Source: Nocardia sp. NBC_01730
Lineage (GTDB): Bacteria; Actinomycetota; Actinomycetes; Mycobacteriales; Mycobacteriaceae
Length of the DNA: 64,000 nucleotides
Direction: 5' to 3'
NCBI RefSeq assembly: GCF_035920445.1
Contig: NZ_CP109162.1
Location: 3,286,001 to 3,350,000 of the forward strand
Of this stretch, positions 54,697-63,364 are shown piece after piece (the first letter of the stretch is position 1; every line of letters starts with the position of its first letter). A model generated the notes under the pieces. The model did no database searches, was not told where the DNA came from, and was given only the letters and a program-made list of their open reading frames with translations. Position numbers and translations under genes: made by a program.

Positions 54697-56253
54697 CTAT
54701 CGGCTGACCCGGCCGCTCTCCTCTTCGCTCGCCAACAGCTCCGCCTCAATCGGAAACCGTCGCGGCGCGGTCGGTCCGGTACCCGCCTTCGACCGGTTCA
54801 AGCCGCGGTAGGACTCCGGCTTCACCCTCCGGAACCATTGGGCGAGCCGCGTCCGGCGAGGCAGGCGGAACTGCAGGTCAGCGAGCATCTCGTCGATGTT
54901 CTGGATGGCGAACGGAGTGATCGCCGTGCCGTGCGCGTGGTGGCCGTTGGCGCGTTCCTCCATCCAGCGCAGGCGGGTGTCGATCTGCTCGTTCAGCTGC
55001 TGGGCGGGCGGCAGAGCGAGCCTGCCGGTGAGCAGCGCGGCGGTCCAGTGCGCGGCGACCTCGGCGTTGAGCGTGCTGATCACCGACGAGTTGTAGCCTG
55101 CGAAGGTCAGATTCGGCACATCCAGCGGCAGGATCTGGCGGTGCAGACGGAAGTTGCCGCGCTCGTCGGTCAGTCTGCGCTGCACGTACGGGGTGAGGAA
55201 GGGAACCCGCTGGTGGAAACCGGTGGCACACACTACGACGTCCGCCTGTAGCACCTGCCCGGTGGACAATCGCACCGCGGGAGCCGCCTTGGGGCCGCCG
55301 CCCAGCTCGGCGATAGTGGTGTCGCGGTGCACCACGACCCGTCCGTTGGCGACCTGCTCGTAGAAGCCCTCGGTGGCGAGGCTGATGGTGCTCTCGGCGA
55401 TCTCCTCGACACGGCCGCTGGGCACGAGACCGAGTTCGCGGAGACGCATCTGCTTGGTGGCCAGCTCCTGGATCAGGTCGAAGTTACTGATCCGCACCGA
55501 TTCGCCGGGACCGGTCAGAAACCGGTCCATCCGGCCGGGCCGGAGGTAGTGGAAGTGCGACTCGCCGAAACGGGTCAGCATCAGGTGCTCGAAGTCGATC
55601 ACCCGGGCCAGCGTGCGCGGCACCTTCCAGAACAGCCGCCGGGCCACTACCGAGGTGGACGCCGCGACATCGCTCACCGCGGTCGCGATGTCGCACGCGG
55701 ACTTCCCGTAGCCGACCACGACGACCGACTTGCCGCGCACCGATTCCAGATCGAGAAATTCCGACGCGTGCACCAACCGCCCGCCAGCCGCGCCGAATAA
55801 GTCCGCGCCGCGATAATCCGGCATCGCCGGATCGCTGAACACACCGTTGGCGATCACCAGGTGGTCGCACGAGGTCCGGTGAATTCCGCCCTCGTCGCGA
55901 ATTTCCAGCAACCACCCGCTGTCCACCGGATCCGCGGCGACCACCTCGGTCTGCAGACGCAGATGCTCGGTCAGCCCGAAGCGCGCGGCGTAGGCGGCAA
56001 GATATGCCTGCATCTGCTGTCCGTCCAGCACACGCGGATAGTCCGCAGGCATCGGGAAGTCGGAGAAGTGATAGGTGTCCTTGGAGTTCTGCGTCCGCAG
56101 GCCCGGGTATCGCCGGGTCACACTCCACACGCCACCGACATCGGGTGTGCGGTCGAACACTTCGACCGGAAAACCCTCCTGTTTCAGCACTTTCGCGCAG
56201 GCGAGACCTGCGATACCCGCACCCACGATCGCGACGCGGCTTCCGCTTGTCAT
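54697..56253 (-). CDS. Flavin-containing monooxygenase
   Basis: A 518-residue FAD/NADPH enzyme. The FAD motif is VAIVGAGIAGLACAKVL, the YPGLRTQNSK region and FSDFPMP match FMO-like enzymes, and the NADP motif is VVVVGYGKSACDIA. A TGFH motif (VVVCATGFHQRVP) follows. The family oxidises soft nucleophiles such as N and S, or acts on ketones. Substrate unknown. It stands alone; its start, ATG 56253, lies 291 bases from the plus-strand MFS gene. Confidence 0.9.
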   Translation of the reverse strand: MTSGSRVAIVGAGIAGLACAKVLKQEGFPVEVFDRTPDVGGVWSVTRRYPGLRTQNSKDTYHFSDFPMPADYPRVLDGQQMQAYLAAYAARFGLTEHLRLQTEVVAADPVDSGWLLEIRDEGGIHRTSCDHLVIANGVFSDPAMPDYRGADLFGAAGGRLVHASEFLDLESVRGKSVVVVGYGKSACDIATAVSDVAASTSVVARRLFWKVPRTLARVIDFEHLMLTRFGESHFHYLRPGRMDRFLTGPGESVRISNFDLIQELATKQMRLRELGLVPSGRVEEIAESTISLATEGFYEQVANGRVVVHRDTTIAELGGGPKAAPAVRLSTGQVLQADVVVCATGFHQRVPFLTPYVQRRLTDERGNFRLHRQILPLDVPNLTFAGYNSSVISTLNAEVAAHWTAALLTGRLALPPAQQLNEQIDTRLRWMEERANGHHAHGTAITPFAIQNIDEMLADLQFRLPRRTRLAQWFRRVKPESYRGLNRSKAGTGPTAPRRFPIEAELLASEEESGRVSR

Positions 56254-56543
56254 GCGCAGGAGACTACGTCGCCGACGCCGCGCAGCAAAGTCGGGTCGGC
56301 CGAAACAGCGCTTCAGCGTATTGCGGGCGACTCGTGAAAGCCACCCGCAGATCGAGCAGACCGCGGATCAGGATGCTTGCCCGCAGCGCAGGTCCGCGTC
56401 GTCCACGGCCGGCCTCGGCCACCGGTGGCAGCGCCAACCGAGTCGCCGCGAAGGGCGGTCGGAGCGTCCATCCGACCGCCGCTGTCGATCGCCGGCGCCC
56501 CGTTCCGCACGCGCCTCCGCCGCGGGCCCGCTACCCTGCGCAG

Positions 56544-57761
56544 ATGAGTTCGATCGCGCCCGTCCTGCGGGGCGCCCGGATCGCGAACTCGTTCGCATTC
56601 GGCCTGCAGGGCTTCTTCTTCGCCGTCGTGCTTACCGAACTGCCGCAGCAGAAGGAGCGTTTCGGCCTGTCGGACGGGCTGATCGTCGGCTCGGTGGTGC
56701 TGGTCTCGCTGCTGGCGGGCGGCGGCAGCATGGCGGCCGAGCGGCTGGCACTGCATCGGTCGAGCCGTGACACACTACGCATCGGCCTGTTACTCGTCGC
56801 GCTCACCGGCACGATGACGGCGTTCGCGCCGAACACGGCCGTGCTGCTGATCGCGCTGGGCTGCTACGGGATCGCGCTAGGCATCGTCGACGCGAGCACG
56901 AATATGCAGGCGGTGTTCATCCAGCACGGGTACGGAACGTTCATCCTGTCCTCGTTCTACGCGGCGTGGAGCGCGGGATCGATCACCGGGGCGCTGTTCG
57001 TGTCCGGGTGTGAGGCGCTGGATGTGACGCTACGCGAATCGCTGCTCATGGCGGCCGGGATCGTGCTCGTGGCCGGGTTGCCGCTCGGTCCGCGACTGCT
57101 TGCCGCGCGAGACGCGGAGACGAGTCCCGCCGAGACGGTCACCACCGGCGATAGAACCGTCGCGGTGCACGCCTATCTGGCATTCGGCATCGCGATGGCG
57201 CTGGTCTTCGCCATCGACCTCGCGGTAGGCAACTGGTCGGCACTGTATCTCACCGACGACCTGCTCGCCGATTCCGCGACCGCGGCGCTCGCGCTGGCCG
57301 CCTATCAGGGCACGTCGCTGATCGCGCGGCTGGGCGGCGACCCACTGGTCCGCCGCTTCGGCCCGCGGCGGGTGGTGCGAATCGCAGCGAGCGTCGGCGT
57401 GCTGGGACTGGCGATCGTGGTGGCCGCGCCGGGGCCGGTGGTCGCGATCTTCGGATTCCTCGTCGCGGGCATCGGCATGCCGGTGATCGCGCCGCTGTGC
57501 TTCAGTGCGGCCGGACAGCTCACCAGCGGCAGCGCACTCGACGCGCTGATCGCGCGCCTCAACTTGTTCAACTACGCGGGAACCCTGGTCGGCGGCGGCG
57601 TGGTCGGCGCCGTCGCGGCCGCCTTCGGACACCGCGCAGGGTTCATGGTCCCCCTGTTTTTCGCCGCCGCACTGATCGTGCTCGCCCGCATGTTCCTTTC
57701 TCACCACGAGGAGGGCGAACTTCCCGCACCCGCGGAGGAACATGCTCTACTGGACGAATGA
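56544..57761 (+). CDS. Major facilitator superfamily transporter
   Basis: A 405-residue, 12-helix MFS protein with the usual two six-helix halves (MAAERLALHRSSRDTLRIG loop; GMPVIAPLCFSAAG late). A TACCCT -10 lies at 56533-56538, so ATG 56544 would be leaderless. Substrate unknown; its type resembles sugar or drug efflux proteins of the YbjJ group. It overlaps the GNAT gene by ATGA. The 290 bases before it show no other gene. Confidence 0.88.
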   Translation: MSSIAPVLRGARIANSFAFGLQGFFFAVVLTELPQQKERFGLSDGLIVGSVVLVSLLAGGGSMAAERLALHRSSRDTLRIGLLLVALTGTMTAFAPNTAVLLIALGCYGIALGIVDASTNMQAVFIQHGYGTFILSSFYAAWSAGSITGALFVSGCEALDVTLRESLLMAAGIVLVAGLPLGPRLLAARDAETSPAETVTTGDRTVAVHAYLAFGIAMALVFAIDLAVGNWSALYLTDDLLADSATAALALAAYQGTSLIARLGGDPLVRRFGPRRVVRIAASVGVLGLAIVVAAPGPVVAIFGFLVAGIGMPVIAPLCFSAAGQLTSGSALDALIARLNLFNYAGTLVGGGVVGAVAAAFGHRAGFMVPLFFAAALIVLARMFLSHHEEGELPAPAEEHALLDE

Positions 57762-58297
57762 GCAACATCCCAGTCACCGTCGACCGGGCCGGGCTGTGGG
57801 ACGCGGAGGCCCTCAGTGACGTTGCGGCCGCGACCTTTCCACTCTCGTGTCCGCCGGACGCGACGCCCGAGGACATCGAGATCTTCCTGACCGACGTGCT
57901 GTCGGGGGAACGCTTCGGCGAGTATCTGAGCGATCCGGCACGGATTGTGCTCAAGGCGATCGCGGGCGACGACATCGTCGGCTACGCAATGCTCGTGGCT
58001 GCCGATCCCGCAGATCCGGCGGTGGCCCAGGCGGTCGGCCTGCATCCGGTGGTGGAGATCAGCAAGATGTACGTACTGCCCGGCCACCACGGTACCGGGG
58101 TGTCGACCGCGCTCATGCGGGCCGCACTGGACCGGGCGAAGGAGGACGACTATCCCGGCCTGTGGCTCGGCGTCAACCAGGAGAACCTCCAGGCGCGGCG
58201 CTTCTACGCCAAATACGGATTCACGACGGTCGGCACCAGGACGTTCACTGTCGGCGCGCAGCTGCACCACGACTACGTGATGCGCCTGGTCTTCTGA
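57758..58297 (+). CDS. GNAT-family N-acetyltransferase
   Basis: A 179-residue acetyltransferase. The acetyl-CoA loop is VLPGHHGTGVSTALMRAAL at about 105-123 (the Q/RxxGxG/A pattern reads HHGTGV). The C-terminal WLGVNQENLQARRFYAKYGF motif is standard. Substrate unknown. Translationally coupled to the MFS transporter by a four-base overlap, suggesting a joint role in modifying and exporting or resisting a compound. Confidence 0.92.
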   Translation: MSNIPVTVDRAGLWDAEALSDVAAATFPLSCPPDATPEDIEIFLTDVLSGERFGEYLSDPARIVLKAIAGDDIVGYAMLVAADPADPAVAQAVGLHPVVEISKMYVLPGHHGTGVSTALMRAALDRAKEDDYPGLWLGVNQENLQARRFYAKYGFTTVGTRTFTVGAQLHHDYVMRLVF

Positions 58298-58304
58298 GCC
58301 GAGT

Positions 58305-59057
58305 TCACCGAACGAAATCCACAAGGGCGGCGTGGAAGGCGGGAGCCAGCACAGCCATCAGGTGATCGCCGGGCACCACGCTGAGTGCGCCATTCGGCAG
58401 GGCCGCCGCGAGGCGCTCGGGTTCGGCCGCAAACGGGTCGTGGTCACCCGCCAGTACGAGTGCGGGCACGGTGATGCCGGACAGGCTCATGATCGGGCGG
58501 TCGTCGAGGCCGGTCACCACCGCCCGGATGGCGTCCAGGTCGGCATGCACGGCATCGGCGAGCACACGGAACATCATCGCTTTCGTCGGCGCACCCGCGC
58601 CGTCGCCGCGCATCGCCGCCTGCAGTTCGGGCGGGTCGACGACGCGGCGATCGACACCACCGCAGTCCAGGACGCCCGACCCGATGCCGCCGATCACCAG
58701 GCGCCGCACCCGTTCGTCGGCCGCGGCTACCAGCAACGAGATCACCCCGCCCATCGAGTACCCCACCTGCACAACGCGATCGAAGCCCAACTCGTCGTAG
58801 AGTGCGCGCACGTCGCGCGCCATCGCGTCCCACGAGTAGCGCGCCGCCTCGTGCGGCTTGTCGGAACGGCCGTGCCCGCGCGCGTCCAGTGACACCACGG
58901 TGTGCCCGGCAGCCCGCAATGCGCCGACCACCCCGGTGCTCATCCAGTTCGCGTTGGTGTCGGCGACCACGCCGTGCTGAAGGACGACCGGAACGCCCTC
59001 GCCCTCCCACACCCGGTAGTTGAGCTCCAGCCCGTCCCATGTCTCGAACGTCGCCAT
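58305..59057 (-). CDS. Alpha/beta hydrolase
   Basis: A 250-residue alpha/beta hydrolase with the oxyanion HGVVADTN, nucleophile elbow GYSMGG at about residue 98, the acid in LAGDHDPF and the His in PGDHL. No lid motif or signal peptide identifies the substrate. It is convergent with the GNAT gene (seven bases apart) and divergent from the ABC transporter operon. Confidence 0.9.
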   Translation of the reverse strand: MATFETWDGLELNYRVWEGEGVPVVLQHGVVADTNANWMSTGVVGALRAAGHTVVSLDARGHGRSDKPHEAARYSWDAMARDVRALYDELGFDRVVQVGYSMGGVISLLVAAADERVRRLVIGGIGSGVLDCGGVDRRVVDPPELQAAMRGDGAGAPTKAMMFRVLADAVHADLDAIRAVVTGLDDRPIMSLSGITVPALVLAGDHDPFAAEPERLAAALPNGALSVVPGDHLMAVLAPAFHAALVDFVR

Positions 59058-59087
59058 GCCCGGATCGTAGCGGGCCCAGACGAAGGA

Positions 59088-59139
59088 TTGACATGTTCTA
59101 GATGTTCAGTATTTACTGAACCAATCGTTCCTATTGAAC
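59088..59139 (+). promoter_or_regulatory. Promoter and operators of the ABC transporter-regulator operon
   Basis: TTGACA (59088-59093) and TATTTA (59110-59115) are 16 bases apart. The palindrome GTTCAGTA-TT-TACTGAAC (59104-59121, perfect 8-base arms) covers the -10. A second imperfect site, GTTC...GAAC (59127-59139), follows in the start region. This is the layout of autorepression by the operon's MarR/GbsR-type regulator. Confidence 0.75.
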
Positions 59140-59156
59140 AACCTCCAGGAGGGATC

Positions 59157-60041
59157 ATGACCGCCGCGATCCGCACGGAAGGTCTGACCAAGCACTACGG
59201 CAAGCACATCGCGCTGACCGACCTGAACCTCGAGGTAGCCCGAGGCGAAGTCTTCGGCTTCCTCGGCCCCAACGGCGCTGGCAAGTCCACCACCATTCGC
59301 ATCCTGCTCGACCTGATCCGCCCTACTTCTGGACGGGTCGAGGTGCTCGGTGTCGACCCACGCGACGGCGGCGCCGACCTGCGCAGGCAGATCGGCTACC
59401 TACCCGGCGAACTGGAAATCGAGGGCCGCAACACCGCCCGCGACCTGCTCACCTTCCTCGCCGATCAGCGCGGAACCGTGGCCGTGCGCCGGATCTCCGA
59501 ACTGGCCGACCTGCTCGACCTCGACCTGTCCAAAAAGGTCGGAGCCATGTCGAAGGGCAACAAGCAGAAGGTCGGCATCATCGCCGCCTTCATGCACCAC
59601 CCCGACCTGCTGATCCTGGACGAGCCCACCTCCGGCCTGGATCCGCTGCTGCAACAGCGCTTCCTCGACCTGGTGACCGAGGCCAAGGACAACGGCCAGA
59701 CCGTCTTCATGTCCTCGCACATCCTCACCGAGGTACAGCAGACCGCTGACCGCGCGGTGATCATGCGAGCGGGCAATCTGCTCGGCACCGAGAACGTGGA
59801 GGATCTGCGCCGCCGATCGCCGCGGTCGGTGGAACTGGTGTTCGGCGAGGACGTCTTCGCCGACGATTTCACCAGGTTGCCCGCCGTGCACGACCTGAGC
59901 ATCGAAGGAAAGACGGTGCGCTGCACCACCGAAGGCGACGTGGACGCCCTGTTCAAGATGGCGGCCAAGTACGAGCTGGTCAGTGTGCTGTCCACCGAGC
60001 CAGATCTGGAGCAGATCTTCTTCAGCCTCTACGGCCGCTGA
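59157..60041 (+). CDS. ABC transporter ATP-binding protein
   Basis: A 294-residue ATPase with Walker A GPNGAGKST, signature MSKGNKQK (LSGGQ-like, degenerate), Walker B LLILDEPTSGLD and H-loop SSHIL. The C-terminal domain DUF4162-like (VELVFGEDVFADDF, ending LEQIFFSLYG) marks the drug/antibiotic export class. CAGGAGG stands five bases before the ATG. First gene of a three-gene operon with permease and regulator. Confidence 0.95.
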   Translation: MTAAIRTEGLTKHYGKHIALTDLNLEVARGEVFGFLGPNGAGKSTTIRILLDLIRPTSGRVEVLGVDPRDGGADLRRQIGYLPGELEIEGRNTARDLLTFLADQRGTVAVRRISELADLLDLDLSKKVGAMSKGNKQKVGIIAAFMHHPDLLILDEPTSGLDPLLQQRFLDLVTEAKDNGQTVFMSSHILTEVQQTADRAVIMRAGNLLGTENVEDLRRRSPRSVELVFGEDVFADDFTRLPAVHDLSIEGKTVRCTTEGDVDALFKMAAKYELVSVLSTEPDLEQIFFSLYGR

Positions 60042-60084
60042 TCGCGCTGCACCCCGCACAACTCACCGCACAGGAGAATTCGTC

Positions 60085-60852
60085 ATGAAGCGTTCGGTCT
60101 TCACGCAAACCCTGAAAGAACAGCGGCGCGGCCTCATCGGATGGTCGATCGCCATCGCCGTGGTGCCGATGGTTTACCTGCCCTCGTTCCAATCGCTGAA
60201 AGAGCAAGGTTCGCTGGACAACCTCGAACAGAACGGGATCTATGACGCGATGGGCATCGGCGACTTCGCCAGCGCCACCGGATTTCTGCATTCGATGATC
60301 TTCTCCCTGATGGGCCTGCTGCTGATGCTGATCTTCGCAGTGACCTTCGCCGCACGGTCGGTGAGCCAGGAGGAGAACGGCACACTCGATCTGCTGCTCG
60401 CCCAGCCGGTGGCGCGGATGAGCCTGCTCGGACAGCGGTTCGCCGCGCTGGCGGTGCAGACCGCGCTGGTCGCGACGGCGCTCACCCTGAGCGTCGTCGC
60501 GGGCGCGAACGCGGGCGGGATGGACGTGCCCACCGGGAACATCGTCGCCGCGAGCACCGGGCTCGGACTGCTGGCACTCGTCGTGGGCACAATCACGCTG
60601 CTGGCCGGTGCCGTTACCGGAAGGCGTTCGCTGACAATGGGTTTCGCGTCGCTGGTCGCGCTCTGCGGCTATCTGGCCAACAACCTGGGCGCCGATTGGC
60701 TGCGCAAGCTCTCACCGTTCTATTACGCGGTGGGCGACTCGCCGGTGATCAACGGCTGGAACGTCGTACACCTGGTGGTGCTCGCCGCCGTGGCCGCCGC
60801 GGCGGTTGCGCTGGCGCTGACCGCCTTCGACCGCCGCGATCTGGCGGTCTGA
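60085..60852 (+). CDS. ABC transporter permease (ABC-2 type)
   Basis: A 255-residue membrane protein with about six helices (FLHSMIFSLMGLLLML; LTLSVVAG; GLLALVVGTITLLAG; VVHLVVLAAVAAAAVAL) and the loop SQEENGTLDLLLAQPVAR typical of ABC-2 exporters. It pairs with the ATPase 43 bases upstream. AGGAG is eight bases before the ATG. Confidence 0.92.
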   Translation: MKRSVFTQTLKEQRRGLIGWSIAIAVVPMVYLPSFQSLKEQGSLDNLEQNGIYDAMGIGDFASATGFLHSMIFSLMGLLLMLIFAVTFAARSVSQEENGTLDLLLAQPVARMSLLGQRFAALAVQTALVATALTLSVVAGANAGGMDVPTGNIVAASTGLGLLALVVGTITLLAGAVTGRRSLTMGFASLVALCGYLANNLGADWLRKLSPFYYAVGDSPVINGWNVVHLVVLAAVAAAAVALALTAFDRRDLAV

Positions 60853-60925
60853 TCCGCCGCCCGGGCGGGCCGCCACGGCCCGCCCCATGCTCCGCGCTCT
60901 CCGACACCGAAGGGATACTCGACCG

Positions 60926-61420
60926 ATGAGCACCGCGGAAGAGAACCGGACGGACACCCCCACGCCCCAACAGCTGGCCTTCGTCGAGGACTTCGCGCTC
61001 GTGCTCGAACGCATGGGCCTGGTCCGCATGACCGGCCGAGCCGCGGGCTGGCTACTGATCGCTGATCCACCGGAGCAGACGTTCGGTCAGATTGCCGACG
61101 CGCTGCAGGCATCCAAGGGCTCCATCTCCAACGCGCTGAAGTCCCTGGTCACCATGCGCTGGGTGGATAAGACCTCCAAGCCGGGCGACCGCAGGGACTA
61201 TTACTCGATCCGCCCCGGCGTCCTGCCCGAGTTGACCCGCAAGCAGAGCACCATGTACAGCGACCTCACCGCCATGAGCTCGCGCGGGTTGGCCCTGTTC
61301 GACGACCCGAACGGCAAGGAGGCCGCCCGTCTCCGGGAGATGCACGAGTTCTTCGTCTGGATGGGCAAGGAACTGCCCGCCTTGATCGACCGCTGGGACG
61401 CCGAGCGCAAACCCTCCTGA
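60926..61420 (+). CDS. GbsR/MarR-type transcription factor
   Basis: A 164-residue winged-helix regulator. The DNA-binding core reads RAAGWLLIADPPEQTFGQIADALQASKGSISNALKSLVTMRWV, with wing KPGDRRDYYSI. This is the GbsR-like group of the MarR superfamily, often last in ABC exporter operons that it represses. Its likely operators are the GTTC...GAAC palindromes before the ATPase gene. Confidence 0.9.
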   Translation: MSTAEENRTDTPTPQQLAFVEDFALVLERMGLVRMTGRAAGWLLIADPPEQTFGQIADALQASKGSISNALKSLVTMRWVDKTSKPGDRRDYYSIRPGVLPELTRKQSTMYSDLTAMSSRGLALFDDPNGKEAARLREMHEFFVWMGKELPALIDRWDAERKPS

Positions 61421-61428
61421 AACATCCG

Positions 61429-61442
61429 GGCTCCACGGAGCC
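61429..61442. terminator. Small hairpin between convergent genes
   Basis: GGCTCC-AC-GGAGCC is a perfect short palindrome in the 38 bases between the regulator and phosphatase genes, which converge. It may serve as a weak bidirectional terminator. Confidence 0.35.
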
Positions 61443-61458
61443 TCGGTGCGCCGGCGGT

Positions 61459-62253
61459 TCAGGCCAGCAGTTCGGCCTTCAAGGCAGCGACGTCGGCGTC
61501 GGTCAGCTTCAGTCCGTCGCGGACATAGGTGTCGAAATCGCCGTAGGTTCGGTTCACCTGGTCGAAGGCGGCGTCGAGCCAGGACTGCCGCACGCCGTTG
61601 AGCTGGTCATCCGGGCTCGCGTTGCGGAACTGGTTGGAAAGCAGGTAGTCCTCGGTGACGGTGGCACGATCGACGCCGAGCACGGTGAGCAGCACCGCGG
61701 TGGTCCAGCCGCTGCGGTCCTTGCCCGCGGTGCAGTGGAACAGGACGGCACCGTCGGTGGTGTCGATGATGTCGCGCAGCACCGCGGCGAATGCCTCGTC
61801 GGCGCCTGGAGCGGTGATGAACGCACGGTAGAGCCCCTCACCCCCGGTCAGGGTGGCGGCCATGACCTCAGGCGGGGCATGGCCGATCACGTCGTCCCAG
61901 TTTGCCGTCGCGCCCGCCGGAATCCGGTCCGGGCCGAGCGCGCGCTCGTAGACCGTCCGCAGGTCGTGCACCACACGGACCTGGCGATCGGTCAGTGCGG
62001 CCAGATCGTCCAGGGTGGCGTTGTTCAGCTGCCCACTGCGGTACACCGAGCCGGTGCGCACGGTCCGGCCGTCGAGGGCGCGGTACCCGCCGATGTCGCG
62101 TGCGTTCTGCACACCCTGCAGAGGCAGCGACCGATCGGACGCGACGGCCGAGGCGGCGGGTGGATCGGCGAGCGCCGCACCGGTCACCGGCCCGAAGGCG
62201 ACAACCACCCCTGTGGCCAGGGCAACCGGGGCACGAAACGAACGATGGGCCAT
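61459..62253 (-). CDS. Secreted tyrosine-type protein phosphatase
   Basis: A 264-residue protein with a signal peptide (cleavage near ALADP). The catalytic P-loop HCTAGKDRSG (HCx5R) is at about residue 170, with upstream NARDIGGYR and VYRSGQL typical of the bacterial Y_phosphatase3/PtpB group. These enzymes dephosphorylate phosphotyrosine or phosphoinositides. Export would place it outside the cell. Single gene, convergent with the GbsR gene. Confidence 0.9.
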   Translation of the reverse strand: MAHRSFRAPVALATGVVVAFGPVTGAALADPPAASAVASDRSLPLQGVQNARDIGGYRALDGRTVRTGSVYRSGQLNNATLDDLAALTDRQVRVVHDLRTVYERALGPDRIPAGATANWDDVIGHAPPEVMAATLTGGEGLYRAFITAPGADEAFAAVLRDIIDTTDGAVLFHCTAGKDRSGWTTAVLLTVLGVDRATVTEDYLLSNQFRNASPDDQLNGVRQSWLDAAFDQVNRTYGDFDTYVRDGLKLTDADVAALKAELLA

Positions 62254-62312
62254 GCGACTGTTCCGATCATCTGGTCGACTGCACTCCCCCGCGGTTCGAG
62301 GTCCCGGCGTCC

Positions 62313-63329
62313 CTAGGCCGGGACCTCGAACCGCGACAGCGCGAGCAGGCGCGAGATGGCGCGCAGGTACTTCTTGCGGTAACCGCCTTCGAGCATCTCG
62401 GCCGAGAATATCTCGTCGAGCTTCGCACCGGACACGGTGACCGGGACGCTCGCATCGTATAGCCGGTCGGCGAGCACCACAACGCGCAGCGCCACCGCCT
62501 GATCGGTGACCGGGTGAACGTTCGAGATGAACACCGACGACACCCCGGAGATCAGCGCGCCGTACTTGGACGGGTGCAGCGTGCTCAGGTGCTTCAGCAG
62601 CGCGTCGAACTCGTCGAGCGTGGAACCCGTTGTGCCGACGGCCCGTTCGCCGAGGTCATCGGGCGAGGTCGGTTCGGGTGCCGGCGGTAGGTCGCGGTGG
62701 CGGTAGTCCGGTCCGTCCACGCGCACTGCTTCGAAGATCGCACCGAGCTTCTTGATCTCGCGCAGGAAATCCTGGGCAGCGAAACGTCCTTCGCCGAGCT
62801 GACCCGGCAGCGTGTTCGAGGTGGCCGCGATCGACACCCCGGCCGCGGATAGTTCGGCCAGCAGTCGCGAAACCAGCATGGTGTCGCCCGGGTCGTCGAG
62901 CTCGAACTCGTCGATGCACAGCACGCTGTTGGCCGAGAGCCGCTCGACCGCGTTGGCGAAGCCCAGCGCACCGACCATATTGGTCAGCTCGCCGAAGGTG
63001 CCGAACGATTTGGGCGCCGGCGAGCTGTGGAAGATCGAGGCCAGCAGATGGGTCTTGCCGACGCCGAAACCGCCGTCGAGGTACAGACCCGCGCCGGTCA
63101 CTTGCTTCCGCTTGCCGAACAGGCTCTTCTTGCTCGCGGCCTTGTGGATCTTGGCGACCTGGCCGGCGAACTCGTCGGCCTTGCGGACCGCGGCCGCCTG
63201 GCTCGGCTCATTCGGGTCGGGAATGTAGGAGGCGAAGCTCACCTCGTCGAACATGGGCGGGGGCACCATTTGGGCGACGAGCTGGTCGGCCGGAACCTCC
63301 GGGTGGCGATCGACGAGGCGTTCTTGCAT
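62313..63329 (-). CDS. zapE: AFG1/ZapE-like ATPase
   Basis: A 338-residue AAA+-type ATPase. Walker A GGFGVGKTH is at about residue 87, and Walker B VLCIDEF near 137. The ISGVSSVFISNVHPV...ALRVVVLADRLYD segment is characteristic. ZapE/LACE1-like proteins act in division under stress or protein turnover; the mycobacterial homologue Rv2670c is uncharacterised. It is divergent, 35 bases from the RibD-like gene, as in M. tuberculosis. Confidence 0.92.
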   Translation of the reverse strand: MQERLVDRHPEVPADQLVAQMVPPPMFDEVSFASYIPDPNEPSQAAAVRKADEFAGQVAKIHKAASKKSLFGKRKQVTGAGLYLDGGFGVGKTHLLASIFHSSPAPKSFGTFGELTNMVGALGFANAVERLSANSVLCIDEFELDDPGDTMLVSRLLAELSAAGVSIAATSNTLPGQLGEGRFAAQDFLREIKKLGAIFEAVRVDGPDYRHRDLPPAPEPTSPDDLGERAVGTTGSTLDEFDALLKHLSTLHPSKYGALISGVSSVFISNVHPVTDQAVALRVVVLADRLYDASVPVTVSGAKLDEIFSAEMLEGGYRKKYLRAISRLLALSRFEVPA

Positions 63330-63364
63330 GAACGAAGCCTAAAGACGTGGTGTGATCTAGTTTC

